Below, one piece after another: positions 12,601-21,946 of a stretch of DNA of 64,000 nt. The number at the start of each line of letters is the position of its first letter. Position 1 is the stretch's first letter. The notes under the pieces were generated by a model, which did not search any database, was not told the origin of the DNA, and worked only from the letters and a program-made list of their open reading frames with translations. The position numbers were made by a program, and so were the translations under genes. The stretch lies in the NCBI GenBank assembly GCA_024734495.1, contig JALMQS010000070.1, positions 17,236,306 through 17,300,305 on the forward strand. The letters run 5' to 3'. The stretch is from Forficula auricularia (Eukaryota; Arthropoda; Insecta; Dermaptera; Forficulidae).

Positions 12601-13375
12601 TTGGAATAATATTTACATCACTAGCAGTGTCAATCTTAAAACATATCACTTTTCCTAGAATATTTAATGGATAGATAAATAAAGTTTTATAAGTTTTTAT
12701 TTATCTACCTAATTTATTGACATACCGTTCTACATTCAACATATTTTGGGGGAAATCCTTAATTTCAATTAAATGGTTGGATAATCGAATCTTCAAATTA
12801 TATTTTCATGTATGACACACTTTTAAATATATTTAATTTAAAAATAGACTTCATTCAGAACCTCCCTCCAACCCAAATAGTTTGCATATTTGCATTGATA
12901 TGGATTTACATTTGTTTATTTAATACAAAATATAATTTATTTAGGTATCGAGGATCGGTTAAACTTCGCCAATGGAACCCTTGAAGAAGCTCGTCAGAAG
13001 ATTCGAGAAATCATCGATTATTGGATAAAGCCAAGTCTCTGCAATGCTGATCATTATTGGTCTCATATGACCAATGTTGTTACATGCTCTACTTCATTAA
13101 ATATGAAAAGTTACCATTCTACTTTTCTATTGATTTTATTCGATTGTCTTGAAATAAATCCCACTAATATATGGAAAAAAATTTCGTTTAGAGAAAAAAT
13201 CACATATTATTTTGCAAACTTTATTTTTAAATGGGTTCTTTGGATTAAACCATTGAGCAACATTTTGAATAGATTTTTATCAAAACATAATGAAGCAAAA
13301 CTAAACATGCTTAAGTCACCGGAACAAAAGAAAATATTGGATGAATTGGCACGAAAAATGGATGAATCATTATAA
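9657..13375 (+). CDS. ER-bound oxygenase, mpaB type (DUF2236, latex-clearing-protein-like)
   Basis: Animal member of the DUF2236/mpaB heme-oxygenase family; its substrate is unknown and none is claimed. Exon 9657-10454 (first ATG 9670, just after an acceptor at 9656, so a 5'UTR or further exon may be spliced on), phase-1 intron 10455-12944, last exon 12945-13375. Family marks: KRYL at residue 118 (catalytic Arg/Thr region), VRDSH at 10115-10129 (VRxxH, presumed heme-ligand His), FGI, FLHLWRVIGYYLG closing the exon and IEDRLNF opening the next. A hydrophobic stretch LIGLLMVYSI precedes the domain core. The frame breaks at 10029-10030 (one base too many), 10180-10181 (one too many) and 10281-10282 (one too few); allowing for these, the intron phase closes and the product is 404 residues, a normal family length. 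The last exon is open throughout. The breaks could be assembly indels or real decay. Confidence 0.8.
11575..11765 (-). pseudogene. Retroelement polyprotein tail fragment
   Basis: The - strand reads ...CFGYNSKCYVTRSGRLSRP.... TRSGR followed by a basic/proline stretch is typical of the C-terminal end of Ty3/Gypsy and related integrases. Less than 70 codons are open. Lies downstream, in the same orientation, of the protease relic, which is the order expected after a large internal deletion. Confidence 0.4.
12409..12643 (-). pseudogene. Ty3/Gypsy-like aspartic protease relic
   Basis: The - strand reads CFKIDTASDVNIIPIK at the start, matching the retroelement protease active-site region (the usual DTGA is DTAS here), and FIIVDKHNAAPILGKK at the end, matching the protease C-terminus. 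Stops and a frame change lie between. No reverse transcriptase follows, so the element is internally deleted. Confidence 0.6.
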
Positions 13376-13442
13376 TATATAATTATTATTAAAAAAATAT
13401 ATTGATTATTTATAATTATTATGTTGTATCATTCGCGTCCAT

Positions 13443-13448
13443 AATAAA
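13443..13448 (+). other. Putative polyadenylation signal of the oxygenase gene
   Basis: AATAAA 68 bp after the stop codon, just before the fold-back element at 13456. Confidence 0.45.
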
Positions 13449-13455
13449 TTTGTTT

Positions 13456-13888
13456 CAGGAATAGCAGAAAATTGGACAAAAATTAAAAAGCACAGAGTTT
13501 TTATCAAATGGACCAGACGTTTCGTCAATTTATTTTGATTTCCTCAGTGGCCCGTTTATTCACTCTTTGTCAAAAAACAATTTCACTATTAGACAAAACA
13601 TTTTTATTATTTTTTTTAAATACATTCCTGGCTCTAATTAATCAAGAATCTTGGAGTTTTCCTTTACGATTAAAAAATTATTTTTTGTTGTTTTTATATT
13701 CAGAGATGGCATTTGTTGATTAATTGGAGCAGGAAATGTATTTAAAAAAATGATTAATAATGTTTTGTAGAATAGTGAAATTGTTTTTTGACAAAGAGTG
13801 AAGAAGTCAAAATAAATTGACGAAACGTCAGACTCATTTTATAAAAACTCTGTGGATTTAATTTTTGTCCAATTTCCTGCTATTTCTG
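13456..13888. mobile_element. Fold-back element family E, directly 3' of the oxygenase gene
   Basis: The ends caggaatagcagaaaattgg (13456) and, inverted, cagaaatagcaggaaattgg (13888) match, and the arms continue for about 180 bp. It starts 80 bp after the stop codon, so it may lie in the 3'UTR. Each arm holds a GACGAAACGTC segment; the - strand copy at 13510-13553 has a full hammerhead-like layout. Confidence 0.8.
13510..13553 (-). ncRNA. Hammerhead-ribozyme-like motif, family E
   Basis: On -: GGGCCA, CTGAGGA, AA, TCAA-loop-TTGA, C, GAAA, CG, TC, TGGTCC. The outer 6-mers pair fully (one G-U) as stem I. The core is CTGANGA / GAAA with cleavage triplet GTC and the same loopless ACGT stem III as family B. 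The + arm copy near 13800 has a perfect GTCAA/TTGAC stem II but a damaged CTGANGA box. Inferred from layout only. Confidence 0.4.
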
Positions 13889-14160
13889 TTACATATAATT
13901 ATTATAATACTTGAAGATGGATGGCTGATATAATATATATATAATAAGAAAATAGGTTCTAAATGTAAGCTAGCATAATCATATCTTCGTCAGGTCGAGG
14001 CATATAAGTTAGCGAAACATTGACTATAAAGGCATAAAAATCGTTTGTTTTTTTAATATCTTTCATCCAATTCAATGAGTTGCTAAGAACTAAAGTAGTA
14101 ATGAATAAATTAATTTATCTTTACTATACTATATAGTATCTCTATATATTTTTATATAGT
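13889..14160. other. Intergenic, no gene seen
   Basis: AT-rich DNA, including a TA-rich stretch near 13933-13945. Nothing supportable. Confidence 0.4.
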
Positions 14161-14161
14161 T

Positions 14162-14415
14162 CCGTGACAGGGTGACAGACACCGACCGCACTGACCAAAC
14201 CGCTCGACTTAAAGGGCTGAAATTATTATAGTATATTCCTATAATGACATGGATAACCGCTAAGAAGGTTTTTTTTTGAAATTCAAACCTTAAAGGGGGT
14301 TAGGGGATAGATTTAGCGGGGTGGATAGTGGTCGAAGGTGGAGGAGTGGAGAGGGGGCAGGGACGGAGGCTTTTGGCAGGCAAGAGGCCCGCCGAAGGCG
14401 GGCTTGGCAACTACT
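14162..14415. repeat. Dispersed repeat with GC-rich hairpin
   Basis: Contains gacagggtgacagacaccg-type wording and ends with a perfect hairpin gcccgccgaaggcgggc near 14387-14404, far more GC-rich than its surroundings. It is similar in style to the repeats at 4140 and 56110. Not classified. Confidence 0.4.
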
Positions 14416-15449
14416 AGTAGTATACCATAAAGTTAAAATTAGATTTAGGTATTTTTTACTTATTTAACAAATGTAATAGTTATTTTTTCTATGTGCCTAA
14501 ATATAATTAAAATTAATTTAAAAATATAAGACATCAAAAAGTTTTTCACATTGTAATTTTAAAATATTTAAAGTAACTACTTGAATTTTTAAAATATACA
14601 TTATATACTCATTCATTTCGTATATTAAAAATATATTTAAATCCACTGTTATATATCATGATAAAAGTCAACGCTACGTTTCATCCGAGATTTTGCATTT
14701 TTTTCAAAGTCGATTTTTTCGGCATGTTTTATCTGAAAATAAATTATTTTTTATTATTCGATTAGGTAAATAAAATTAAGTGATGTAAATTATTTATTTA
14801 CATGATTTATTCGATCTCAAAATATTAAACTGAAATCTCATTAGAAAGTTGACATTAATAATAATAATAATAGCATGTAAGAAAATTTGAATGAAATATT
14901 TCAATAAATGTTTTATGTAAAATATATAATTGTATATTATGTTATTTGTTGTTGTGGTCCGTAAATAGTTATATTTAATAAATCGAAAGCCCCTGACCTC
15001 CATCCAATCCCCAAACTATACACTTCATTCTAAATTCCGAAAAAAGGGAGGGTAATAACATTATAATCATGAATCAGGTAGCTAGATGTAGTGTGAATAA
15101 ACCACGCCTTTTGGAGCATCGGACCTCCTTTAATCATGAAATGGCAAGATTAAAATTATATAAAATTTAAGAATTTCATCATGTTCCAAAAGTACAGTTG
15201 TAATATTGAGCGCCTGCTGATGCAACCTGCAACGCAGATCGTTCTATTTGAATGCATACCCTACCTCTCACCAGGCGGCGCTGAATTGTTTTATTAAAAA
15301 TATGACGTAAATTTGTTTGTTAAAGCAACACAGATTCTAATAATTAATTATCTTACAAATAGAGTCACCAAGAGACAGGGAGACTTCAGCCACGGGGAAA
15401 GAAGTCTAAGGAGGGCCCGGGGCAAACCAAATAAAATTGGAAGTACTTA
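14416..15449. other. Intergenic, no gene seen
   Basis: AT-rich DNA. A 69-residue open frame on - (15003-14794) is low-complexity and not credible as a gene. 15360-15430 is somewhat GC-richer but unassigned. Confidence 0.4.
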
Positions 15450-15836
15450 CACTAAAACCTAATTTATCCGGATCGGATTTGTAGACATTTTTATTTTAAT
15501 GTTCACAAAGATAATAATTTTTAACTCGCAAGAATATAATTATTATTTCACCATAAATTCGCTTTAATTTTGACCATGCTTCATTCAAATGGCACAGGTG
15601 CTTAAAACAAAAGACAGTCGACCACTTCTTTGAAATGAAATGATGTCAAAAGTAATTTTTTTTAACGTATGTATTTTTTTAAACAATTCTATGTTATTTT
15701 GATATAAACATGTTTTTTTATCGTAATAAATTCAAATTCTCTTATTTGAGAGATTTGTATTGTTTTTATTACCCATATACCCGGATTATCCGGTTCGCCT
15801 TTGGTCCCAGTTAGTCCGGATAAAAAGGTTCTATTG
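15450..15836. mobile_element. pogo/Tigger-type MITE with TA target duplication
   Basis: The left end cactaaaacctaatttatcc and the inverted right end caatagaacctttttatcc match and are flanked by TA (15448-15449, 15837-15838). Subterminal tatccgga is the same phrase seen at pogo/Tigger ends. 387 bp, non-coding. Confidence 0.7.
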
Positions 15837-16118
15837 TATGGCATTTTTACATGAGTTAAAACAGGAGCTGAGAACGATCGGTTTCAGGCCATTTGTGTCC
15901 AGGAGTTAAAGCGATGTAAATAATACCTATATATATTTATAAGAGTGGCAGGGGTCGAAAAGATTCAATCCCGGGGCCCAGATAAGCTCTCGTCTGTCCT
16001 GCACATATATATAAAATTAAGGTTTTGTCTGTACATTGCTCCAAATCGGCCCATATTTAGATGTACACGTTTTAAGGAAAGTTAAAAAACAAAATTGATA
16101 AAAACTTATTTAAGAAAT
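15837..16118. other. Probable body of a decayed hAT element
   Basis: Lies 5' of a hAT transposase tail. A GC-rich segment near 15943-16005 (ggggtcgaaaagattcaatc, then cccggggcccag) resembles a hAT edge, but no matching 8-bp target duplication to the right end at 16488 was found. Confidence 0.35.
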
Positions 16119-16232
16119 TCTATGGGACAAGAAAGGTTACGCAACTTGGCTATTCAATCCATCGAACATTCCAAGGACACAAATTTGAACTTTGATGATG
16201 TCATTAACACTTTTGCTGAACAGAAAGCCTGA
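16119..16232 (+). pseudogene. hAT transposase C-terminal fragment
   Basis: 38 codons reading SMGQERLRNLAIQSIEHSKD... and ending NFDDVINTFAEQKA-stop. This is the end of the hAT dimerisation domain (ZMYM-like lineage), as in the - strand copy at 20884-21132. It is followed at 16488 by a hAT right end (tagttacgccactg). Confidence 0.8.
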
Positions 16233-16488
16233 AAAAAGGAATTTTAAAGATAAACATTTTGTACTAAAACAAAAATTGTGATATCAATCCAAGTATTAAG
16301 GTCTTTAAATTAAAAGTTACTTGAAAATCAACTAATAATAATAGCGTTTTATGTACCTACTTTACGTAGTGATTTATTATAAAATAAAAAAAAAACTTTA
16401 ACGTTGGTTGAGCTTCTTAATATTGGGTGCGAGAGGGGCCCTCCGATTAATTTGCTAGGGTTCTCAAACGGTGTAGTTACGCCACTGC
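16233..16488 (+). mobile_element. hAT element 3' noncoding region and right terminus
   Basis: Follows the transposase tail and ends at tagttacgccactg, the inverted CAGTGGCGTA end typical of hAT elements. The left end was not located, so the element is broken or its left end has diverged. Confidence 0.55.
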
Positions 16489-16839
16489 TCCCCCTAACCA
16501 AAAATGTGCTAGAATTAAAGGTCCACGCATAAAGCCTAGTTTACACGGACTTAGTACTTGCCATTAGTACTATTCCATTTACTAAGCACTTAGCAGACTA
16601 AGTGGTTAGTAGTGGGTCACACGTCTCTACTACTAGCCAATGTAATTAGTGTATAGTGAAAGTTGCAAGATGGCAATTCGAGTTGTCAAACACCGCATTT
16701 TTAATAATTATTTGAACATCGTTAAATAGAAGAGCTTGATGAGGAATTGAAAAATGAAAAACTCGTGTGGACAAGGAATTTTTATTGTTTTTTCTGCTGT
16801 CCACTTTTCGGCCATTTCAATAAATCTACAAACAATTTT

Positions 16840-17456
16840 TACTTTATCCAATGCGAAGCATGGGGAAAATATTGTAATCGGTCTCGCGGAAAGCGTGACT
16901 TTAAAGGGTCCTCAGGTAAAAACAACTGAACCCATGGACTCAATAAAAGTCACAAATTGTAGTATTCAATCAGGTTGAATTTTAGCACGTGACGGTTTTG
17001 CCAAAAATTACATGGGGTCTCGTCGAGAGGCCAAAAAGTGCGATTTTTTCATTTAGTGCGTGCGGATGGATGATGTATGGATGTATGATATCGTTTTTTT
17101 GGCCCACGATTTTTTCCACACCGTTGCATCGATTGAAATGAAATTGAAAACCTACCATTAGTTTAACAAAATGAAGCGCCGATTAGTTTTTGGTACATAT
17201 CGGCCCACAAACATTAGTACTTTATTTCGGTACTTTTTTAGTTTTTTCTGAATATCTTCAAAATGACTTAACCAGTTTTGATGAAATTTAATATCCTAAT
17301 TAGCCTCGGGAACCACAAAAAAGGTTAAATAAAGTTTTTAGTAAAATTATATTTTAAAGTACTTTACTCTAGAGTAAGATAGTACCTTTTTTTAATTTTT
17401 TATTTTAAATTGCTTAAAATTTATTCATTTGATCGGTATAATATAGCTCATTTAAC
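16840..17456. repeat. Dispersed repeat, inverted copy at 52780-53220
   Basis: Phrases such as gaattttagcacgtgac, aaaacctaccatta and aatgaagcgccgattagttt recur, reverse-complemented and in order, at 52780-53220. The tandem unit that follows here also has a diverged monomer next to that copy. Confidence 0.7.
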
Positions 17457-18540
17457 CTAACTTAAGTAAGAATGGAGAGGCTTCTCGCTGTGAAATACAA
17501 AAGATTTAGGAGGAAATTTTATAAGTAACCATAGCAACTGCGTTGTTTTCTTATCCGTTACCTTTGCTGAGACATAGAGGAATCGAGTTAAAATCAAAAA
17601 TAGCGATTGATTCTCATCTAGTACTTGAGGAATAACCATTCTATGTTGGATTTTTGACGTTTCGGTTTTTATTGGTAACCATTGCTGAAGACATAGAGGA
17701 ATCGAGTTAAAATCAAAAATAGCGATTGATTCTCATCTAGTACTTGAGGAATAACCATTGGATTTTTGACGTTTCGGTTTTTATTGGTAACCATTGCTGA
17801 AGACATAGAGGAATCGATTTAAAATAAAAAATAGCGATTGATTCTCATCTAGTACTTGAGGAATAACCATTCTATATTGGATTTTTGACGTTTCGGTTTT
17901 TATTGGTAACCATTGCTGAAGACATAGAGGAATCGAGTTAAAATCAAAAATAGCGATTGATTCTCATCTAGTACTTGAGGAATAACCATTGGATTTTTGA
18001 CGTTTCGGTTTTTATTGGTAACCATTGCTGAAGACATAGAGGAATCGATTTAAAATAAAAAATAGCGATTGATTCTCATCTTGTACTTGAGGAATAACCA
18101 TTCTATATTGGATTTAGGACGTTTCGGTTTTTATTGGTAACCATTGCTGAAGACATGGACGAATCGACTTAAAATCAAAAATAGCGATTGATTCTCATCT
18201 TGTACTTGAGGAATAACCATTCTATAATGGATTTTTGACGTTTCGTTTTTATTGGTAAACATTGCTGAAGTCATGGAGGAATTGACTTAAAATCAAAAAT
18301 AGCGATTGATTCTCATCTATTACTTGAGGAATAATAATTCTACATTAGATTTTTGACGCTTCGATTATTATTGGTAACCATTGCTGACGACATGGAGGAA
18401 TCGGCTTAAAATCAAAAATAACGATCGATTCTTATCTAATACTAGAGGAATAACCTTATTGCATTCCATTTTTGATGTTTTGCCTATTAATGGCAACCTC
18501 TACTGAAAACGTGGAAGAATCGACTTAAAATCAAAAAGAC
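17457..18540. repeat. Tandem repeat, 9 copies of about 112-119 bp
   Basis: Landmark ttgctga...ac recurs at about 17563, 17681, 17793, 17912, 18024, 18143, 18261, 18380 and 18499, giving spacings 118, 112, 119, 112, 119, 118, 119, 119. Each unit has gacgtttcgg, tattggtaaccattgctg, atagcgattgattctcatc and acttgaggaataaccatt. Short units lack the 7-nt ctatatt-type segment, so the middle part is a duplicated dimer. Divergence rises to the right. Confidence 0.9.
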
Positions 18541-19743
18541 TAAATTCTTTTTTGGTAAACAACACAAGCTTGGAAGATGGGCTCCTGACTAGGTATACCC
18601 CGAAATATATATTAAGTCGTGCTAAACAAGCATCCGCATTTTTATTTATGTAAAACCAACCTATGTTAGTATTTTATATTAAAAAAAAATTTTTTGAAGA
18701 AGTTCCAAAAAAAACATTTAAAAAAAAAATATATTTTCTTAATTTTAACAAACTTGATTTATCTATAAAAAGTTATCAATTTTATTACTCACTTGTCACA
18801 CCACTTGTCACAAATCTACAATTAATTTAGAATTTATTTAAAAAAATGTATTTCACAAATTTATAAGGCCATCTTCACTAGGCAATTCCTGGAGCTGCAA
18901 CGGAAACTCGCCAAGTATCGTCATTTTGAGTTGCCTGTGCGAAATTCAAGTGAATAATGAATTTTAAATTATTATTGAATGTTTGAATAAATTTGATTCC
19001 TTTTACAAATAATAAAAAGAAAATCTAACTAATAATGATCATATTACATAATTATCAAATTCATTAAATACACTCACAAGCAAAGAAATGGATTACCTCC
19101 CTTGCGGATTATTAAATGTAATTTTCATTCTCAAATATAATAATAATAATATAAAATATTTCCATTAGGTTATCATTCTATATTTATGTAGGAAATTAAT
19201 TGTTTAATTAAGCATTTAATTTAAAAGTGAATTATATTGAATTCTGTTTAAGATCATATGTTTGACACATGTCCGGCTGGGCCTTGTACCCTTGTGAAGG
19301 CGGCATTCTTTCTTCTTGGTCGGGTATTGTCCCGAAGGTCTTTATGTTCAGGCTAAAAGCATGTAATAAATATTATTATGACAACTTGTGTCCAAGGGCT
19401 GTCAGCAGCCGACACCCTCACCCCACTTATATGCATGTGTGTGTGTAAGTGTATGTGTGCACTGCCAAGGGTTGGTTGCAACTGAAAGGCAGTTGGTTGA
19501 AAAACGAGTGATGGTTAAGACATGCTTGTCGATTTGATATAGTTGAAAGCCAGTGGTGCTTAAGATGACACGATGTATTAATTAACGATGTGTATTATGA
19601 TGTTTGACGACGACCCCTAGACACGAATATGTATAAACCCCTTTTTGTAAATAAATATATATATAAAGAATAAATAAGTGTTATTATTTTTCACCCCTAT
19701 GAGCGAAGGGGTGAAACCCCTTTTCTACATTTATTTTATACCC
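18541..19743. other. Non-coding part of the 5.2-kb block
   Basis: No gene. 18868-18955 (gccatcttcactaggcaatt, then cctggagctgcaacgg) and 19260-19420 look like transposon fragments by composition but have no identified partners. A short gtgtgtgt run lies near 19438. Confidence 0.35.
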
Positions 19744-20227
19744 CTACACTATGAGCCAACTTTTGCCAATTCAAGCCAATCCCAATGTGTGGATGGGGGG
19801 TTGGCTTGTATTGGTCATTGGTTGATGCTGGCGATGAGATTGGCGATGCTTGGCCTTCGGAGCGGTATTTTCGATATATCAAAGAGGGCCAATGTTACGC
19901 AACGAAAGTGCCCAGTGGCTTCCTGCAACATTGGCAACATTCCCGCAATGTTCCTGCAACATTGGCAATGTTGCTGCATATATTGCTGCAAGGTTCAGAG
20001 GTGGACATAGGAATATTGCTGCAATGTTGCAGCAAGGTTCCTGCAAGGTTTAATAATGCAATGTAATATTGCTGCAATATTGCTGCAACATTCATTTCTG
20101 TCTGGGTAGGTGTCGTTTCCACAAGGCCCAACTCTTGGACCACTGTGTGGAGGCACCGTCAAATTAACTCGTTTTACTGTTGGCCAACATGGTCAACATG
20201 TTTGTCTCACGTTGGGCCATAGTGTAG
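19744..20227. mobile_element. MITE with internal minisatellite
   Basis: The left end ctacactatgagccaac and the inverted right end ctacactatggcccaacg match. The interior (about 19915-20095) is a decayed short-period repeat around gcaacattggcaa / ttgctgcaatg. Overlapping frames in this stretch (three on + and one on -) are by-products of the repeat. Confidence 0.65.
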
Positions 20228-20419
20228 ATGGCCCATTCATTAAATGCTGAAAAATCAAACTTGTAGAAAAATATATTTAAATTTCTAATAAATTATAAAG
20301 TATCATTAAATTAATGAAAAGAGAGTGATTCCATTTCTTTGCTCGTGAGTGTATTATTGAATTCCTAAATTGTATATTAATCAAATTGAAAAATAGTGAA
20401 AATATATAGGTAGGGGAAG

Positions 20420-21548
20420 CAGGGGCGGATTTAAGAGACCCAGGGCCCCTAGGCACTTGACATTTGCCCCCCCCCCCCCCACCACATCTCGAAGCTATTT
20501 TGGAAATTTAGCAAATTAAATGCACTAGTACAGAACATATTTATTTATTTTTTATTTATTCAAGAACATTGTATTTGTAGGGGCATCTAGCCTTTTTAAT
20601 GTACAATATTAGCCCAATTTAATTACAAAGAAAATAAACAATATGATACAAACAGATCAAGTAAGAGAAAAAAATTTAAAAAGGGAAACAACAATTATAT
20701 GGAACAAAAACAATAAATATACTGAATATGGAGAAAAGAATAAAACTAAAAAAATGACTATATATAGGTATAGACAAAAGAAGAGAGGAAAAAATAAATT
20801 TTTAATCGACTTTAATGAGTTTAATAAACATCAGAACAATACAGTCTATGTTACTATATAGTTACGTTATTCTATAAAATTTATACAATCTTACGGCGAA
20901 CTTTCTTCTGTGCAAAAGAACGAATGACGTCTTCATAGTCAATTGACTGCATTATTTCTGACTCTATGTACATTACAGAGAGATTGAATTGAGCCTGTTC
21001 TCTCCTATTAGATCTTAAGTAATTCTTTACTCTCTTTAGAGCTGAAAACGATGACCGTTCTGCTGAGCCGTTTGACGCTGGTGTACACAACAGCATTCGG
21101 AACGCAATTCCTACATTTGGATAAATGTCCAAAAAGCCTTTTTCCGATAAGTATATTTGTATCTCTTCAGTGACGATAACTCCATAACTTTATCGTTCGA
21201 CGACAAATGAGCTTGCAGGTGCAGATGACACTCGTTTTCCAAAGTCCTATCCAAATCCCCCGGATAAAAAGTTATAAGGTTTCTGGCTCCTTTACGGATG
21301 TCTTTAGATTCCAAACGATATAGTTTCGTAAGAAACTCTTAGTAATTTTAATGAGAATGTTAAGCGAAATTTGTTTAGCCAGAGATTGTGATTGCATACT
21401 TGTATGATATTTGTAATGCCTGTTGTAGATCCCTTGTGATCTTTTTAGGTTGAAAAATAAAAAAAAAAAAAAGATTCCGCAGCCGGGGTCCCAGGCCGGC
21501 TAGGCCCTAGGCCCGGCCCTTGTGGCCCTAGGCGGAAATCCAGCACTG
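20420..21548 (-). mobile_element. hAT element with perfect 8-bp target duplication
   Basis: Starts caggggcggattta and ends aatccagcactg; aggggaag flanks both sides (20412-20419 and 21549-21556). 1,129 bp, carrying a decayed transposase on -. The perfect duplication shows insertion into the enclosing block was relatively recent. Confidence 0.88.
20884..21314 (-). pseudogene. hAT transposase, C-terminal relic
   Basis: Two - strand frames: 21314-21111 (GDLDRTLENECHLHLQAHL...) and 21132-20881, which begins IYPNVGIAFRMLL and continues GSAERSSFSALKRVKNYLR. ERSFSxLKxIKxYLRS is the hAT C-terminal dimerisation signature. The frames overlap near 21115-21130 and are out of phase, so the gene is broken. 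Only the last fifth of a transposase remains. Confidence 0.85.
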
Positions 21549-21710
21549 AGGGGAAGCTACTTGCCATTAGTAAATAGAAACCATTTCTATTCACTCGCAC
21601 TTGCCACTCTACTAATACTAACCACTTAAATTGTGTCTTTACACGACACAGAATTAGTACGAGTGGTTAGTATTAATACTTAGTACTAATCTCGTGTAAA
21701 CTAGCCTTAA

Positions 21711-21946
21711 TATATCATAGAGCATAAAACATAAGATATCCTCTTTGGTATATAATATAATTTAATTCTATCTTGTCTATTGCTGCTTTATAAATCCCTC
21801 TTGTTTCTTTCTTGTTGCTGCTTGATCTCGCCACTAGGGAGAATTTGTTTTGTTGATGTTCATATACAAGAGTGTCAAACAAATGTCAAATATTAAACTA
21901 AACATATAACATATCTTACCAATAAAAATAATATAACTTAGAAACT
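21711..21946 (+). promoter_or_regulatory. Presumed 5' region of WDR91
   Basis: The 236 bp between the right edge of the 5.2-kb block and the WDR91 start codon. It must include the 5'UTR or its last exon, and perhaps the promoter; no TATA box or initiator could be singled out. Confidence 0.35.

Larger units (their letters stand above)
11160..12762. mobile_element. Inverted-repeat-flanked segment in the oxygenase intron
   Basis: The left flank 11160-11245 (containing aatgtagaacggtat and aattaggtagata) is the reverse complement of 12686-12762, with diverged ends. Between them lie Ty3/Gypsy-like fragments on the - strand. Either a TIR transposon that carries retroelement pieces or two fold-back halves around a deleted retroelement. 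Confidence 0.55.
10455..12944 (+). other. Intron of the oxygenase gene
   Basis: Donor gtaag at 10455, acceptor tttag at 12944, phase 1. 10500-11150 is AT-rich with one scrap of repeat (ctttgactgcccctacccct, near 10953); 11160-12762 is the element described separately. An isolated hAT-like end (cagtggcgggtttcttcac) lies near 11807 without a visible partner. Confidence 0.8.
16531..21710. mobile_element. 5.2-kb block bounded by inverted repeats
   Basis: The left edge aaagcctagtttacacgg at 16531 and, inverted, ttaaggctagtttacacgag at 21710 match, and about 100 bp of subterminal sequence (ttagtact..., aagtggttagta) is also mirrored. TTAA at the right edge would fit a piggyBac-like or similar target, but the left edge is ATAA. 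It contains a tandem repeat (17457-18540), a MITE (19744-20227) and a hAT (20420-21548). No transposase of its own was recognised. Short frames at 16747-16978 are not convincing. Confidence 0.5.

Noticed and set aside
13980..14025. Hammerhead-like motif (tcttcgtcagg and gcgaaacattg)
   Set aside because: The CTGACGA box reads on - and GAAAC on +; no common strand.
16747..16978. Two overlapping frames of 60-74 codons
   Set aside because: No family, no splice or promoter context; partly within a dispersed repeat.
17652..17700. Further hammerhead-like motif (gacgtttcgg next to ctgaaga)
   Set aside because: GAAACGTC is on - while CTGAAGA is on +, so they cannot form one core.
17563..18540. CRISPR-like or coding tandem array
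   Set aside because: Whole units repeat with no variable spacer, and frames are closed by stops in most units.
19678..20143. Four overlapping frames of 67-110 codons
   Set aside because: Produced by the short-period gcaacattg repeat inside a MITE; no protein family.
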